Assembly: GCA_029269725.1 (NCBI GenBank)
Contig: JARJHS010000001.1
Coordinates: forward strand, 868,001-932,000
Direction: 5' to 3'
Source: Pollutibacter soli
Lineage (GTDB): Bacteria > Bacteroidota > Bacteroidia > Chitinophagales > Chitinophagaceae
DNA: 64,000 nt
Below the pieces are notes generated by a model. It was not told the DNA's origin. It saw nothing but the letters and a program-made list of their open reading frames with translations, and made no database searches. The stretch's first letter is position 1, and each line of letters opens with the position of its first letter. A program made the translations under genes and the position numbers. Of the stretch, positions 46,429 through 56,584 are shown one piece after another.

Positions 46429-46498
46429 TTTCCGCTTCAGTTTCCCGGTTTCTGTTTTCAATTTCCTATTTATTTCCAGTTATCTATTGTTTTGAGCC
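46429..46498 (+). repeat. heptameric array, TTCNNTT type
   Basis: About ten pyrimidine-rich units with a 7-base period, clearest as TTTCCGC, TTCAGTT, TCCCGGT, TTCTGTT, TTCAATT, TCCTATT. It lies upstream of the amidase gene. Degenerate. Confidence 0.5.
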
Positions 46499-46556
46499 TA
46501 CTATTTGTTGAATATATTTAATGTATAACTTTAACAAAACCTCAAAACTCCATCTT

Positions 46557-47603
46557 ATGCGATTACTCAGCCAGGCAATCCTACTGCTTACAGCCTCTCT
46601 GTTGATCTACCAGCCCGTTCATTCCTGCACCAGGGTGGTATATACCGGACCGAACGGAACCGTACTAACAGCCAGATCTATGGATTGGCGGGAGGAGATA
46701 CCGGCTAATCTATGGGTGCTGCCCAGGGGAATCGCGAGAACCGGAGAAGTGGGCATGAACACGATCAGCTGGAAATCAAAGTATGGAAGCGTAATTACCA
46801 GTTCATGGGATATCGCAAGCACGGATGGAATGAATGAAAAAGGGCTTGTCGGTAACCTCTTATGGCTGGCGGAATCGCAGTATGCAAAGTTCGAAAAGAA
46901 TGGAAAGGTGAAAGGGCTGGCGATTTCACTTTGGCTGCAATATGTGCTGGACAATTTTGCGACGGTTGCTGAAGCAGTAGATGATTTACAAAAGGAAAAG
47001 TTTGTTGTTGTTTCTGATATGATCCCGGGCTCTGATCAATTTGCCACCATTCATTTGTCTATTTCCGACCCCAGTGGCGATAATGCCATTTTCGAGTACA
47101 TCAATGGAAAACTCGTTATTCATCATAGTAAGGAATATCACGTGATGACGAATTCACCTGTTTTCGAGGAACAGTTGGCGATAAATCAATACTGGAAAAA
47201 TATTCCGGGCACGATTATGCTGCCAGGTACGAACCGGGCCGCAGACCGTTTTGTTCGCGCATCTTATTATATCAACGCGATTCCACAAACAGACAATACA
47301 AGAGTTGCGCTCGCCAGCGTCTTCGGCGTCATACGCAATTGCTCCGTTCCGCTCGGCATCTCTTCTCCCACGGAGCCCAATATTTCGTCTACCCGTTGGC
47401 GTACTGTTTCCGATCAGAAGAATCTCGTGTACTATTTTGAAAATGTTTTGAATCCAAATGTAGTCTGGGTTGAATTCAGCAAACTCGATTTTAAAGAGAA
47501 TGCGCCCGTAAAAAAATTATCCCTTCAGAATAACGAAAATTATTCCGGTGAATCTTCAAAGAGTTTCCAGGTTACGAAGCCATTTAAGTTCATGGGACTA
47601 TAA
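46557..47603 (+). CDS. linear amide C-N hydrolase (choloylglycine hydrolase / penicillin V acylase family)
   Basis: A 348-residue secreted Ntn hydrolase. A signal peptide (RLLSQAILLLTASLLIYQPVHS) is followed directly by Cys, which would become the N-terminal nucleophile after cleavage: CTRVVYTGPNGTVLTARSMDW. The Arg and Asp of ARSMDW and the later Asn/Arg positions fit the bile-salt-hydrolase/penicillin-V-acylase fold. Environmental members cleave acyl-homoserine lactones or penicillin V; the real substrate is unknown. The ATG at 46557 gives a normal signal peptide; an upstream ATG at 46521 adds 12 residues and is less likely. Single gene. Confidence 0.87.
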   Translation: MRLLSQAILLLTASLLIYQPVHSCTRVVYTGPNGTVLTARSMDWREEIPANLWVLPRGIARTGEVGMNTISWKSKYGSVITSSWDIASTDGMNEKGLVGNLLWLAESQYAKFEKNGKVKGLAISLWLQYVLDNFATVAEAVDDLQKEKFVVVSDMIPGSDQFATIHLSISDPSGDNAIFEYINGKLVIHHSKEYHVMTNSPVFEEQLAINQYWKNIPGTIMLPGTNRAADRFVRASYYINAIPQTDNTRVALASVFGVIRNCSVPLGISSPTEPNISSTRWRTVSDQKNLVYYFENVLNPNVVWVEFSKLDFKENAPVKKLSLQNNENYSGESSKSFQVTKPFKFMGL

Positions 47604-47760
47604 CGCAGTAATTGCCTGCGGCTAAGCGCATCTTTTTCTGTCAGAAGACTATCGATCCTTACTCATTTGTAAATTCCGGAATTGAATTCCTAAATCAGTT
47701 ATATAGATTTTGTCTATCAAAGAATAAAATATATCGATTGTAATTATTTGACTAATGTCA

Positions 47761-47768
47761 TAAGTTTG
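47761..47768 (+). promoter_or_regulatory. promoter box TAAGTTTG of katG
   Basis: Exact TAnnTTTG, 63 bases before the ATG; ATTG at 47737-47740 is 20 bases upstream and could be the -33 element. No OxyR or PerR site was recognised. Confidence 0.5.
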
Positions 47769-47813
47769 TCGGCCTTTCGGGCCTTTGAGTATTAGAATAA
47801 GCGCATAAAATAG

Positions 47814-50108
<2,295 letters not shown>

Positions 50109-50139
50109 ATATTGATAGGGTTAAAATAAAACCGGTGAC

Positions 50140-50160
50140 GTTGTTCGTTGATCGTTCATC
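50140..50160 (+). repeat. heptameric array, GTTNATC type
   Basis: Three units, GTTGTTC, GTTGATC, GTTCATC, between the katG stop and its terminator. Confidence 0.5.
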
Positions 50161-50173
50161 GATTAAACCATTG

Positions 50174-50204
50174 AAAAAAGCAGCTGAATTGTCAGCTGCT
50201 TTTT
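50174..50204 (+). terminator. terminator of katG
   Basis: AGCAGCTGA (50179-50187) pairs with TCAGCTGCT (50192-50200) around ATTG, flanked by A and T runs. Confidence 0.92.
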
Positions 50205-50275
50205 CGTTTATGCATCAATTTATTCTGATTGTTTAAAGTTGCTTTTTTACTTCTGGTAATTTGTTAACTTCAGCT

Positions 50276-50671
50276 ATGGCATATCCCATAGAACTGATTC
50301 TTTCCCGCCACCTTGCGGAAAGCCTGGCGACGCCGGTTTTTTTAACGGATACTACAGGAAATCTCCTGTTTTATAATGAGCCGGCAGAAGATATTCTTGG
50401 GAAACGATTTGAAGACACGGGAGAAATGAGTGTTGAAGAATGGGGAACTATTTTTAAGAATAAGGACGACGACGGTAATTCTATTCCATCAGAAGATCTT
50501 CCGCTCGTTAAAACTTTAATGACTCAACTGCCCTATCACCTGACCTTCTGGATTGAAAGTCTGCAGGGAACTGCTGAACGTATATCTGTAACATCTTTTC
50601 CGATTATTGGCAGGGCCAAAACATTTCTTGGTGCCATCGCGATTTTCTGGAGATCAGATTCAACTGCATGA
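50276..50671 (+). CDS. PAS domain protein
   Basis: A 131-residue protein consisting of one PAS-like sensor domain: ATPVFLTDTTGNLLFYNEPAEDILGKRFEDTGEM is a typical PAS start, and the C-terminal beta strands (ISVTSFPIIGRAKTFLGAIAIFW) complete the fold. No output domain is present. The stop overlaps the start of the metallo-hydrolase gene (ATGA), so the two are co-translated and may work together, for example with the PAS protein sensing a small ligand or redox state. The ATG at 50276 was chosen over a TTG at 50261. Confidence 0.78.
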   Translation: MAYPIELILSRHLAESLATPVFLTDTTGNLLFYNEPAEDILGKRFEDTGEMSVEEWGTIFKNKDDDGNSIPSEDLPLVKTLMTQLPYHLTFWIESLQGTAERISVTSFPIIGRAKTFLGAIAIFWRSDSTA

Positions 50672-51504
50672 ACATAACGTTGTGGGGCGTACGTGGATCC
50701 ATACCCACGACCAGTCCTGATACAGCTGCGTATGGAGGAAATACTTCCTGCGTAGAAGTGGATGCGGACGATTGGATGCTTGTGCTTGATGCAGGTACCG
50801 GTATACAGGGCCTGAACCGAAGTAAGAATTTGCGGAAGGGAAGAATTGATATTTTACTGACGCATTTACACATTGATCATATCCAGGGCCTTGGTTTTTT
50901 TCAACCGCTTTTCGATCCTGAGGCAGAAGTACATATCTGGGGACCCGCCGGGAATTCGCAGAGTTTGCGGGCGCGACTGGGACGGTATTTTTCGCCTCCC
51001 CTTTTTCCTGTTTACTTTCGCAACCTGACATGTAATTTGATTTTGCATGAAATTGAAAAGAGCGAGTTCACAATCGGACCTTTCTCTGTGTCGTCGGATT
51101 ATGTCATTCATCCCGGCCCGACTGTTGGATTTCGAATTCAAAACCAGGACAGCGTTTTCACTTATATCCCCGATCACGAATTTGTCCTGGGTTCAAATCC
51201 GCTAAAACTGAAAGATCTCCGCTGGTTATCCGGGCGAACCCTTGCAGACGGTGCAGATTTGTTATTACACGATGCTCAATATACCACAGATGAGTATCAG
51301 AAAAAACAAGGCTGGGGGCACAGTTCTATGGATGATACCATTCACTATGGGAAACTGAATCAAGTAAAAAAGTTATTGCTGACGCATCATGATCCGATGC
51401 ATTCTGATGAGCAATTGAATCTTCTCAAAACACAACTCAGGGAAAAGTATAATTCTGCAGTGGATTTTGATATAGCCGTGGAAGGCTCGAGGATAGAATT
51501 ATAG
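50668..51504 (+). CDS. MBL-fold metallo-hydrolase
   Basis: A 278-residue metallo-beta-lactamase-fold enzyme. The metal motif THLHIDH gives His66, His68, Asp70 and His71; further ligands are in VIHPG and LLLHDAQYT, and LLTHHDP near residue 235. The N-terminus LWGVRGSIPTTSPDTAAYGGNTSC is characteristic of a group related to RNase Z and class II cAMP phosphodiesterases, so a phosphodiester substrate is possible. No signal peptide. It overlaps the PAS gene by four bases. The exact substrate cannot be given. Confidence 0.88.
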   Translation: MNITLWGVRGSIPTTSPDTAAYGGNTSCVEVDADDWMLVLDAGTGIQGLNRSKNLRKGRIDILLTHLHIDHIQGLGFFQPLFDPEAEVHIWGPAGNSQSLRARLGRYFSPPLFPVYFRNLTCNLILHEIEKSEFTIGPFSVSSDYVIHPGPTVGFRIQNQDSVFTYIPDHEFVLGSNPLKLKDLRWLSGRTLADGADLLLHDAQYTTDEYQKKQGWGHSSMDDTIHYGKLNQVKKLLLTHHDPMHSDEQLNLLKTQLREKYNSAVDFDIAVEGSRIEL

Positions 51505-51563
51505 TATGAGGCCCCGGCTTTATAAAGCCTCAAAAATTCCTTTTTTCGTATCTGTTGCAGCCG

Positions 51564-51571
51564 TATATTTG
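51564..51571 (+). promoter_or_regulatory. promoter box TATATTTG of tRNA-Leu
   Basis: Exact TAnnTTTG, 61 bases before the tRNA. Same box as in front of the SRP RNA, suggesting strong housekeeping promoters share it. Confidence 0.6.
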
Positions 51572-51632
51572 CAACCCTGAATACGAGAAGGGGCTCGTTG
51601 TTTAACTGACAATGATTTCCGGCTTGTCACCT

Positions 51633-51716
51633 GCCCAGGTGGCGAAATTGGTAGACGCACTGTGTTCAGGTCGCAGCGCTCGCAAGGGTGTGCTGGTTCG
51701 AATCCAGTCCTGGGCA
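51633..51716 (+). tRNA. tRNA-Leu (CAG)
   Basis: Acceptor stem GCCCAGG pairs with CCTGGGC (51709-51715), with discriminator A. D arm GGCGAAATTGGTAGACGC, anticodon loop TTCAGGT (anticodon CAG) on stem CTGTG/CGCAG, a long class II variable arm, and T arm GGTTCGAATCC. CCA is not encoded. Confidence 0.96.
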
Positions 51717-51724
51717 CAAGTTTG

Positions 51725-51752
51725 AAAGGCTCTGTATTGCAGAGCTTTTTTT
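51725..51752 (+). terminator. terminator of tRNA-Leu
   Basis: AAAGGCTCTG (51725-51734) pairs with CAGAGCTTTT around TATTG, followed by a T run. Confidence 0.85.
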
Positions 51753-52692
51753 ATTCCACTTTCCCTTCGAAACTTTGCCTGACCAGCAGGTTGTATAAAT
51801 TTTTTTCATCAACATCTCTATTTCTCCTTCTAATTTTAAAATTCAAGTCTGATATTCCTTTTTGATCTCGCTTCTTGCGTATAGGACCTTACTGTGAAAA
51901 CCATCTTTAACAATAGTGAAATTGTTCATTGGAGAATCATAAAATCCTTTGCGGCGAAAAAAGACCTAGTGAAGTCTGATAGCAAAATAGTTTCCGGTGC
52001 GTTTGTGGTAGCGGGACTTTACAAATCAGGTCCGATGAATCTTAATATTTAATCTTGCCCCTAAATAATTGAAAGCAGAAAATTCTCCTCAGTAAATTCC
52101 TTATTACTGCCTTCCGATTTTGATGATTCCGTTTGGGGATTTCTGATCTACCTGTCTTATTTCGTTTTCATTTCATTATAATCTTTCGACAGCGTTTCCT
52201 GATGTGACGACCGCTCCAACATATTCTTTATCCTGTCTTTGTATCTGATAGCTTACTGCACTTTGCAGGCATACGCATTTCTTTAAGGATTACACGAAAA
52301 AAATCATGTTTGCAAATCAATGCCAGGCTTTCTCAAACCCACTTTCAATACAGGCTGCTCAATTTTGTAAAAGATATTAATACCTGACGAATATCATCCA
52401 TCTTCCCGCACCGGAAAATAATCGCACCTGATCAAAATCAGTAAAATTCTAACCATGTTTAGATAGTTTTCAACTGCCTGTTCCGTCAACAATTGTGTAC
52501 CTGATGGCATAGAGAATTACTTCAGGCCGGCAAGGCCCTTTGTGTCAGCAGTATGGCTATTTTCTGTCAGGCTGTAAATCAAGTTTTGATCTGGTAAGTA
52601 AATATGAACGAAAGCTATTCCGACTGTTCACCCTCTGAAACGACAAAAATTACGTGCCTTCAATTTCATCCTATTCTCAATAAAAAATTCTT
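51753..52692. other. 940-base region without recognisable gene
   Basis: The longest unexplained gap. All frames are broken by frequent stops, and the base composition is A/T-rich. No RNA fold, repeat array or IS end was recognised. It may be decayed sequence, in line with the gene remains after the next gene. Confidence 0.3.
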
Positions 52693-54216
52693 ATGGTACG
52701 ACTAATTGCATTATTGCTGTTCCTCACTCCCCTGGTAGGTAAGGCACAAAAACAGAAAACGCAATCCAAAAAACCCAATATACTTCTCATCTGTACCGAT
52801 GACGTAGGGATATGGAATGTAGGAGCGTATAGTCACGGTATGATGGTACCAACCCCTAACATTGATCGTCTTGCCAATCAGGGAATTCTTTTTACTGACC
52901 ATTATGCAGCGCCTTCCTGTACGGCAGGTCGGGCAATGCTGATAACCGGTCAATTGCCCATTCGAACCGGGTTAACTACTGTTGGTATGGCTGGATCACC
53001 TGTTGGATTAAGTGAAAAAGATCCAACACTTGCAGAGGTACTTAAATCCGTTGGTTATCGCACTGGCCAGTTTGGTAAAAACCACCTGGGCGATCGAAAC
53101 GAGCACCTTCCTACCGTGCACGGTTTCGATGAATTCTTTGGCAATTTGTATCACCTGAACACGGAAGAGGAACCTTATCTGGCTTCCTGGCCGAAAGACT
53201 CCGGATTCGATCAGCGCTACAAACCCCGCGGTGTGCTCGATTGCAAAGCAACTCGTGTTGATGATACAACAGTTGATGGCCGGTTTGGCAAAGTGGGAAA
53301 ACAAACAATCAAAGATACCGGGCCACTTGATCCAAAACGAATGGAAACAATAGATGATGACTTTAACAACCGTGCAATGGAATTCATGCAACGGTCGGTC
53401 AAAGCCGGTTATCCGTTTTTCGTGTGGCTCAACCCCACGCGCATGCACATTTACACGCATTTGCGGCCGGAACGCAGAAATCTCGCAACACCTTATTCTT
53501 CCGAATTTGACATTTATGGCAGCGGTATGATGGAATTGGATATGATGATTGGTGCAGTGCTGAAAAAACTTGATGATTTAGGGATTGCTGAAAATACCAT
53601 CGTGGTATTCACCAGCGATAACGGGGCCATGGTCGATTGGTATCCCGATGCCGGTACAACGCCTTACAGAGGTGAAAAAGCAACAACCTGGGAGGGCGGC
53701 GTACGTGTCCCATTATTAATTCGCTGGCCTTCAAAAATCCCGGCAGGGTCCGTTTCCAACGGCATACAGGATCATACTGATCTTTTTACCACACTTGCTG
53801 CGGCAGCCGGTATTGATGACCTTCACGATAAACTGATGAAAAGCCATAAGGTTTTCATTGACGGTGTGAATAACCTCAACCACTGGTTGGGCCAGGGTCC
53901 ATCGAGTCGCAAATTTGAAATTTATTACAACGAAAAGGAATTGACAGCTGTACGGATAGGAAACTGGAAATCACACATGATGACACGCGATGGTTTTTTT
54001 GATTACAACAAACCCAGTGCACTGCTGTTCAATTTACGATCAGACCCATTTGAACGTCACGATCAATGGAAGTCCAGGGATGTCGCGATGAGACTTGGAG
54101 TAGCCTGGGGAGGTCAGATACAAGACTTACTGACAGAACATTATAAGACCCTTAGTTTGTTTCCACCCAGGCAGGAAGGAGGTACACTTCGGTTAGGAGA
54201 ACAATCAAAGGACTAA
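52693..54216 (+). CDS. arylsulfatase (type I sulfatase)
   Basis: A 507-residue secreted sulfatase with a signal peptide of about 18 residues (ends VGKAQ). The metal site starts with CTDDVG; Cys76 in SCTAGR is the residue converted to formylglycine (CxAxR form); GKNHLGD, TSDNGA and TTWEGGVRVP are further active-site blocks. It should remove sulfate from organic or polysaccharide esters in the periplasm or outside the cell. A formylglycine-generating enzyme is needed and is not in the window. No glycan-uptake (SusCD) genes are adjacent, so the substrate is unknown. Followed at once by the remains of another secreted-protein gene. Confidence 0.92.
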   Translation: MVRLIALLLFLTPLVGKAQKQKTQSKKPNILLICTDDVGIWNVGAYSHGMMVPTPNIDRLANQGILFTDHYAAPSCTAGRAMLITGQLPIRTGLTTVGMAGSPVGLSEKDPTLAEVLKSVGYRTGQFGKNHLGDRNEHLPTVHGFDEFFGNLYHLNTEEEPYLASWPKDSGFDQRYKPRGVLDCKATRVDDTTVDGRFGKVGKQTIKDTGPLDPKRMETIDDDFNNRAMEFMQRSVKAGYPFFVWLNPTRMHIYTHLRPERRNLATPYSSEFDIYGSGMMELDMMIGAVLKKLDDLGIAENTIVVFTSDNGAMVDWYPDAGTTPYRGEKATTWEGGVRVPLLIRWPSKIPAGSVSNGIQDHTDLFTTLAAAAGIDDLHDKLMKSHKVFIDGVNNLNHWLGQGPSSRKFEIYYNEKELTAVRIGNWKSHMMTRDGFFDYNKPSALLFNLRSDPFERHDQWKSRDVAMRLGVAWGGQIQDLLTEHYKTLSLFPPRQEGGTLRLGEQSKD

Positions 54217-54225
54217 ATTTTCACT

Positions 54226-54330
54226 ATGAAATCCGGAGCGAATTTAATCCTGTTTTGTTTGTTAATTGCTTCGGGTAGACTTAATGCACAAGGTCATTAT
54301 TCAGGAAGCAGTTTCAATCCAAATGATTAA
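54226..54330 (+). pseudogene. truncated gene start with signal peptide
   Basis: An ATG nine bases after the sulfatase stop opens a 34-codon frame with a clear signal peptide (LILFCLLIASGRLNAQ) followed by GHYSGSSFNPND and a stop. The mature start resembles a family of outer-membrane transporter-like proteins that often lie next to sulfatase genes. It looks like the intact 5' end of a gene whose remainder has been lost. Confidence 0.45.
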
Positions 54331-54393
54331 TAACTGTAACGTTAAGAAAAATGGCTTGTTCGAAATCATGCAGAATCCACCGTTTTGTGTTGA

Positions 54394-54603
54394 AGTAAGT
54401 CAGAAGGTAAAAACGCATTCAATTATACTCATGGCACTCAATTTTGGCAAATGGAAAATTCTAAATACAAATTGGAGTTTAATCGCTTTGCCGATGATCC
54501 TGAAGAGAATAGTGTTACGCATTTTAATGGTCAGGATCTCTCACAACCACAGGCAACAGTGATTGTTACAAAATCTATACGTATGGTAACAATCGGTAGA
54601 TGA
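54394..54603 (+). pseudogene. open fragment without start codon
   Basis: A 69-codon frame without ATG, with protein-like composition (NAFNYTHGTQFWQMENSKY; RFADDPEENSVTHFNGQDL) and a TGA end. It could be a second piece of the gene that begins at 54226, or of an unrelated gene. Another frame over the same bases (54266-54562) has no such character. Confidence 0.25.
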
Positions 54604-54646
54604 AATAAGCAAAATCTCAATTTTCGAAAATCTTCGAATAGACTTA

Positions 54647-55090
54647 TTACTCTTTTACCGAATCATATATCTCTCTCGCCCTTTCCATCGTCATCTTCTT
54701 ATCCTGATCCAGACCTTCTGCAATCCTGGATATTCTTTTCTGATTCAATGGATTTGAAATGTGAGCAAGAGTAGAATGATACACGGATTCAATCAGATCA
54801 CTGAATTTTTTTCTTCTTTCAGGTGGAAGTACCTGTGTATAGGCGTGCACCAGTCCCCGTGTATAGCTATTGTGCCTGTTGTCAGCTGCAGACATACCAG
54901 CAACATATCCTGCAAAGAAAATACTCATTTCACGTTTTAATCTTTCCTCGTCGTTTTCGCCACCATGACTATCGATTTTCTCAAAATCCAGGTCGTCCTG
55001 ATCGAGTGAAGCATTGAAATTGATGTTATGCTCCGTAGCCATTAAAATCTGCGATGCTATGCGTCGTGAAATTTCATTCCCATTTGCCAT
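54647..55090 (-). CDS. hypothetical protein, helical
   Basis: A 147-residue cytoplasmic protein of unknown function, predicted mostly helical and charged. No membrane span or known motif; a Gly-Tyr-Val-Ala-Gly-Met segment near residue 62 could be a buried helix. ATG follows a TAATTTTC box (one change from TAnnTTTG) at a short distance. Codon use is like its neighbours, so it is probably real. Confidence 0.6.
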   Translation of the reverse strand: MANGNEISRRIASQILMATEHNINFNASLDQDDLDFEKIDSHGGENDEERLKREMSIFFAGYVAGMSAADNRHNSYTRGLVHAYTQVLPPERRKKFSDLIESVYHSTLAHISNPLNQKRISRIAEGLDQDKKMTMERAREIYDSVKE

Positions 55091-55269
55091 GTGTTCGTCT
55101 TATTTGAGGAAAATTAAAGATAAGTAAATCGATGTATTTGAATACATCGTTAACCTTTCTATAGAACGGTTCCCCTTCAATAAAACTGCCTGGATCATTA
55201 ATGACCTAACTATATTATAATAAATAATTTGTCCGCCCTGTTATACCTTCGCCGTATTAAACTGTGTGT

Positions 55270-55629
55270 ATGAAATACGAAAATCTGATCGAAAGTCAAC
55301 CCGCGGAACTGGTCGGGAAATTGTTGAATGACCTGAAGAAACAAAAAGCTATTGAAATACATTTTGATTTTGATGATGATGACGATCAGTGGTCAGTTGT
55401 AAGGATTCATACCGAAGATGATAATGAAATCTCTTTGCGACTTCACGCAGAGGATAAGTATGTGTTGGCCTATGGATATTACGATGAAGATGACGATTTT
55501 GTTGAAATAAAGAGGACCCTCAGTGAGGATGAAACCTCAACTGTTCCGAAAAAACTGCAGAAAGCTATGGCAAAGGTGCTTGAAGATGAAGAGGGCCTGC
55601 GCTTGCCGGCAAATATCCTTTCTAAATAA
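55270..55629 (+). CDS. hypothetical acidic protein
   Basis: A 119-residue, strongly acidic protein of unknown function. A run of Asp (FDFDDDDDQW, near residue 37) and a second acidic stretch (YYDEDDDFVEI) occur between what look like beta strands. The ATG at 55270 is preferred over a GTG six bases earlier. Cytoplasmic; no motif recognised. Good frame integrity suggests a real gene. Confidence 0.65.
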   Translation: MKYENLIESQPAELVGKLLNDLKKQKAIEIHFDFDDDDDQWSVVRIHTEDDNEISLRLHAEDKYVLAYGYYDEDDDFVEIKRTLSEDETSTVPKKLQKAMAKVLEDEEGLRLPANILSK

Positions 55630-55722
55630 CCGGGCTGCTCTCAACCGGGAAAGTTCTCTTTCGAAATCCATTTTCCTGTTTGTTAAATTTTCTTAATATC
55701 CGATTGGGTAAAAGAAAATTTA

Positions 55723-55752
55723 TTTGCGGTTTTAAAAACATCACTATATTTG
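55723..55752 (+). promoter_or_regulatory. promoter of the TetR gene, TTTG-N18-TATATTTG
   Basis: TTTG at 55723-55726 and TATATTTG at 55745-55752 are 18 bases apart, the best full -33/-7 promoter in the window. The ATG is at 55775. Confidence 0.75.
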
Positions 55753-55765
55753 CTAACACTGTTAG
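55753..55765 (+). promoter_or_regulatory. TetR operator 1, CTAAC-ACT-GTTAG
   Basis: A perfect inverted repeat with 5-bp arms and a 3-base spacer, directly after the -7 box where transcription should start. The same arms recur at 56398. Confidence 0.6.
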
Positions 55766-55774
55766 GTAAATATC

Positions 55775-56377
55775 ATGGGTATTGCAGAAAGAAGGCTGAG
55801 ACAAAAAGACCAGATGCGTAGTGATATCCTCACTACTGCCTGGAAGATAGTGAAGGAGGAGGGCTGGCAGTCGCTTTCCATCCGGAAAATCGCAGATGCC
55901 ATAGAATACAGCATACCTGTCGTTTACGACCACTTTGAAAACAAGGAAGCAATCCTTCTGGAATTCGGAAAGCAGGGTTTTGAATTACTGACAAAAAAAT
56001 TACAGCAGGCGAAGAAAAAATCAGAAGATCCGGCCGAACAGTTAATGGCGATCGCTGATGCTTACTGGAATTTTGCATTCAAAAACAAGGAATATTATCA
56101 GTTGATGTTCCAGGTCGGTATATCAGGTTGTGAAATGGAGAAGTGTATTCCACAGCAGTCCGTATTTAGAGAACTCGTTCAGGAACCCATTGAAAAAATC
56201 CTCAAACAAAATAAAAAAGCAGAAGTTAATTCCTGCCTGAAGTATCACACATTCTGGTCGGTGATGCACGGGCTCATCTCTATCAAAATGCTTGGTAACA
56301 CAGAAATTGATGAAGAACTGAATAAAATGGTGCTCGAAGATGCCGTTTCAGGTCTTATTAAAAACCTGGGCAAGTAA
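55775..56377 (+). CDS. TetR/AcrR family transcriptional regulator
   Basis: A 200-residue repressor. The N-terminal helix-turn-helix covers about residues 15-60 (DILTTAWKIVKEEGWQSLSIRKIADAIEYSIPVVYDHFENKEAILLEF). The rest is an all-helical ligand-binding domain with WHG-like features (FWSVMHGLISIKMLG, about residues 153-170), typical of the TetR_C group that controls efflux pumps. It should bind as a dimer to the palindromes at 55753 (its own promoter) and 56398 (efflux operon promoter), giving autoregulation and derepression when a pump substrate binds. 207 bases separate it from the adaptor gene. Confidence 0.92.
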   Translation: MGIAERRLRQKDQMRSDILTTAWKIVKEEGWQSLSIRKIADAIEYSIPVVYDHFENKEAILLEFGKQGFELLTKKLQQAKKKSEDPAEQLMAIADAYWNFAFKNKEYYQLMFQVGISGCEMEKCIPQQSVFRELVQEPIEKILKQNKKAEVNSCLKYHTFWSVMHGLISIKMLGNTEIDEELNKMVLEDAVSGLIKNLGK

Positions 56378-56392
56378 TTTTTTTTTGCTCTA

Positions 56393-56422
56393 TTCGGTTA
56401 ACGGTGTTAGGTTTTATTTTTG
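56393..56422 (+). promoter_or_regulatory. promoter of the RND efflux operon, TTCG-N18-TATTTTTG
   Basis: TTCG at 56393-56396 and TATTTTTG at 56415-56422 have the same 18-base spacing as the TetR promoter. The operator at 56398-56410 lies between the two boxes. Confidence 0.65.
56398..56410 (+). promoter_or_regulatory. TetR operator 2, TTAAC-GGT-GTTAG
   Basis: Same arms as operator 1 with one mismatch; both continue GTTAGGT. Binding here would block RNA polymerase between -33 and -7. Confidence 0.55.
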
Positions 56423-56584
56423 TGTTACCAATTTATGATCACTTGCCATAATTGCGGATATTTTCCGGTAACGGATTTCCTGCATTGAAAAAACCTCATA
56501 TGTATTTGAAAATGTAACCCTTCCGGGAAACCGGTGTAAAAAAGTTTTATGCGAAATCAACAAACAACAAATAACCTACTTACA

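Noticed and set aside
51520..51717. 65-residue minus-strand frame
   Set aside because: It is antisense to the tRNA-Leu gene; the PRTGFEPAHPCERC-like sequence is the well-known false product of tRNA regions.
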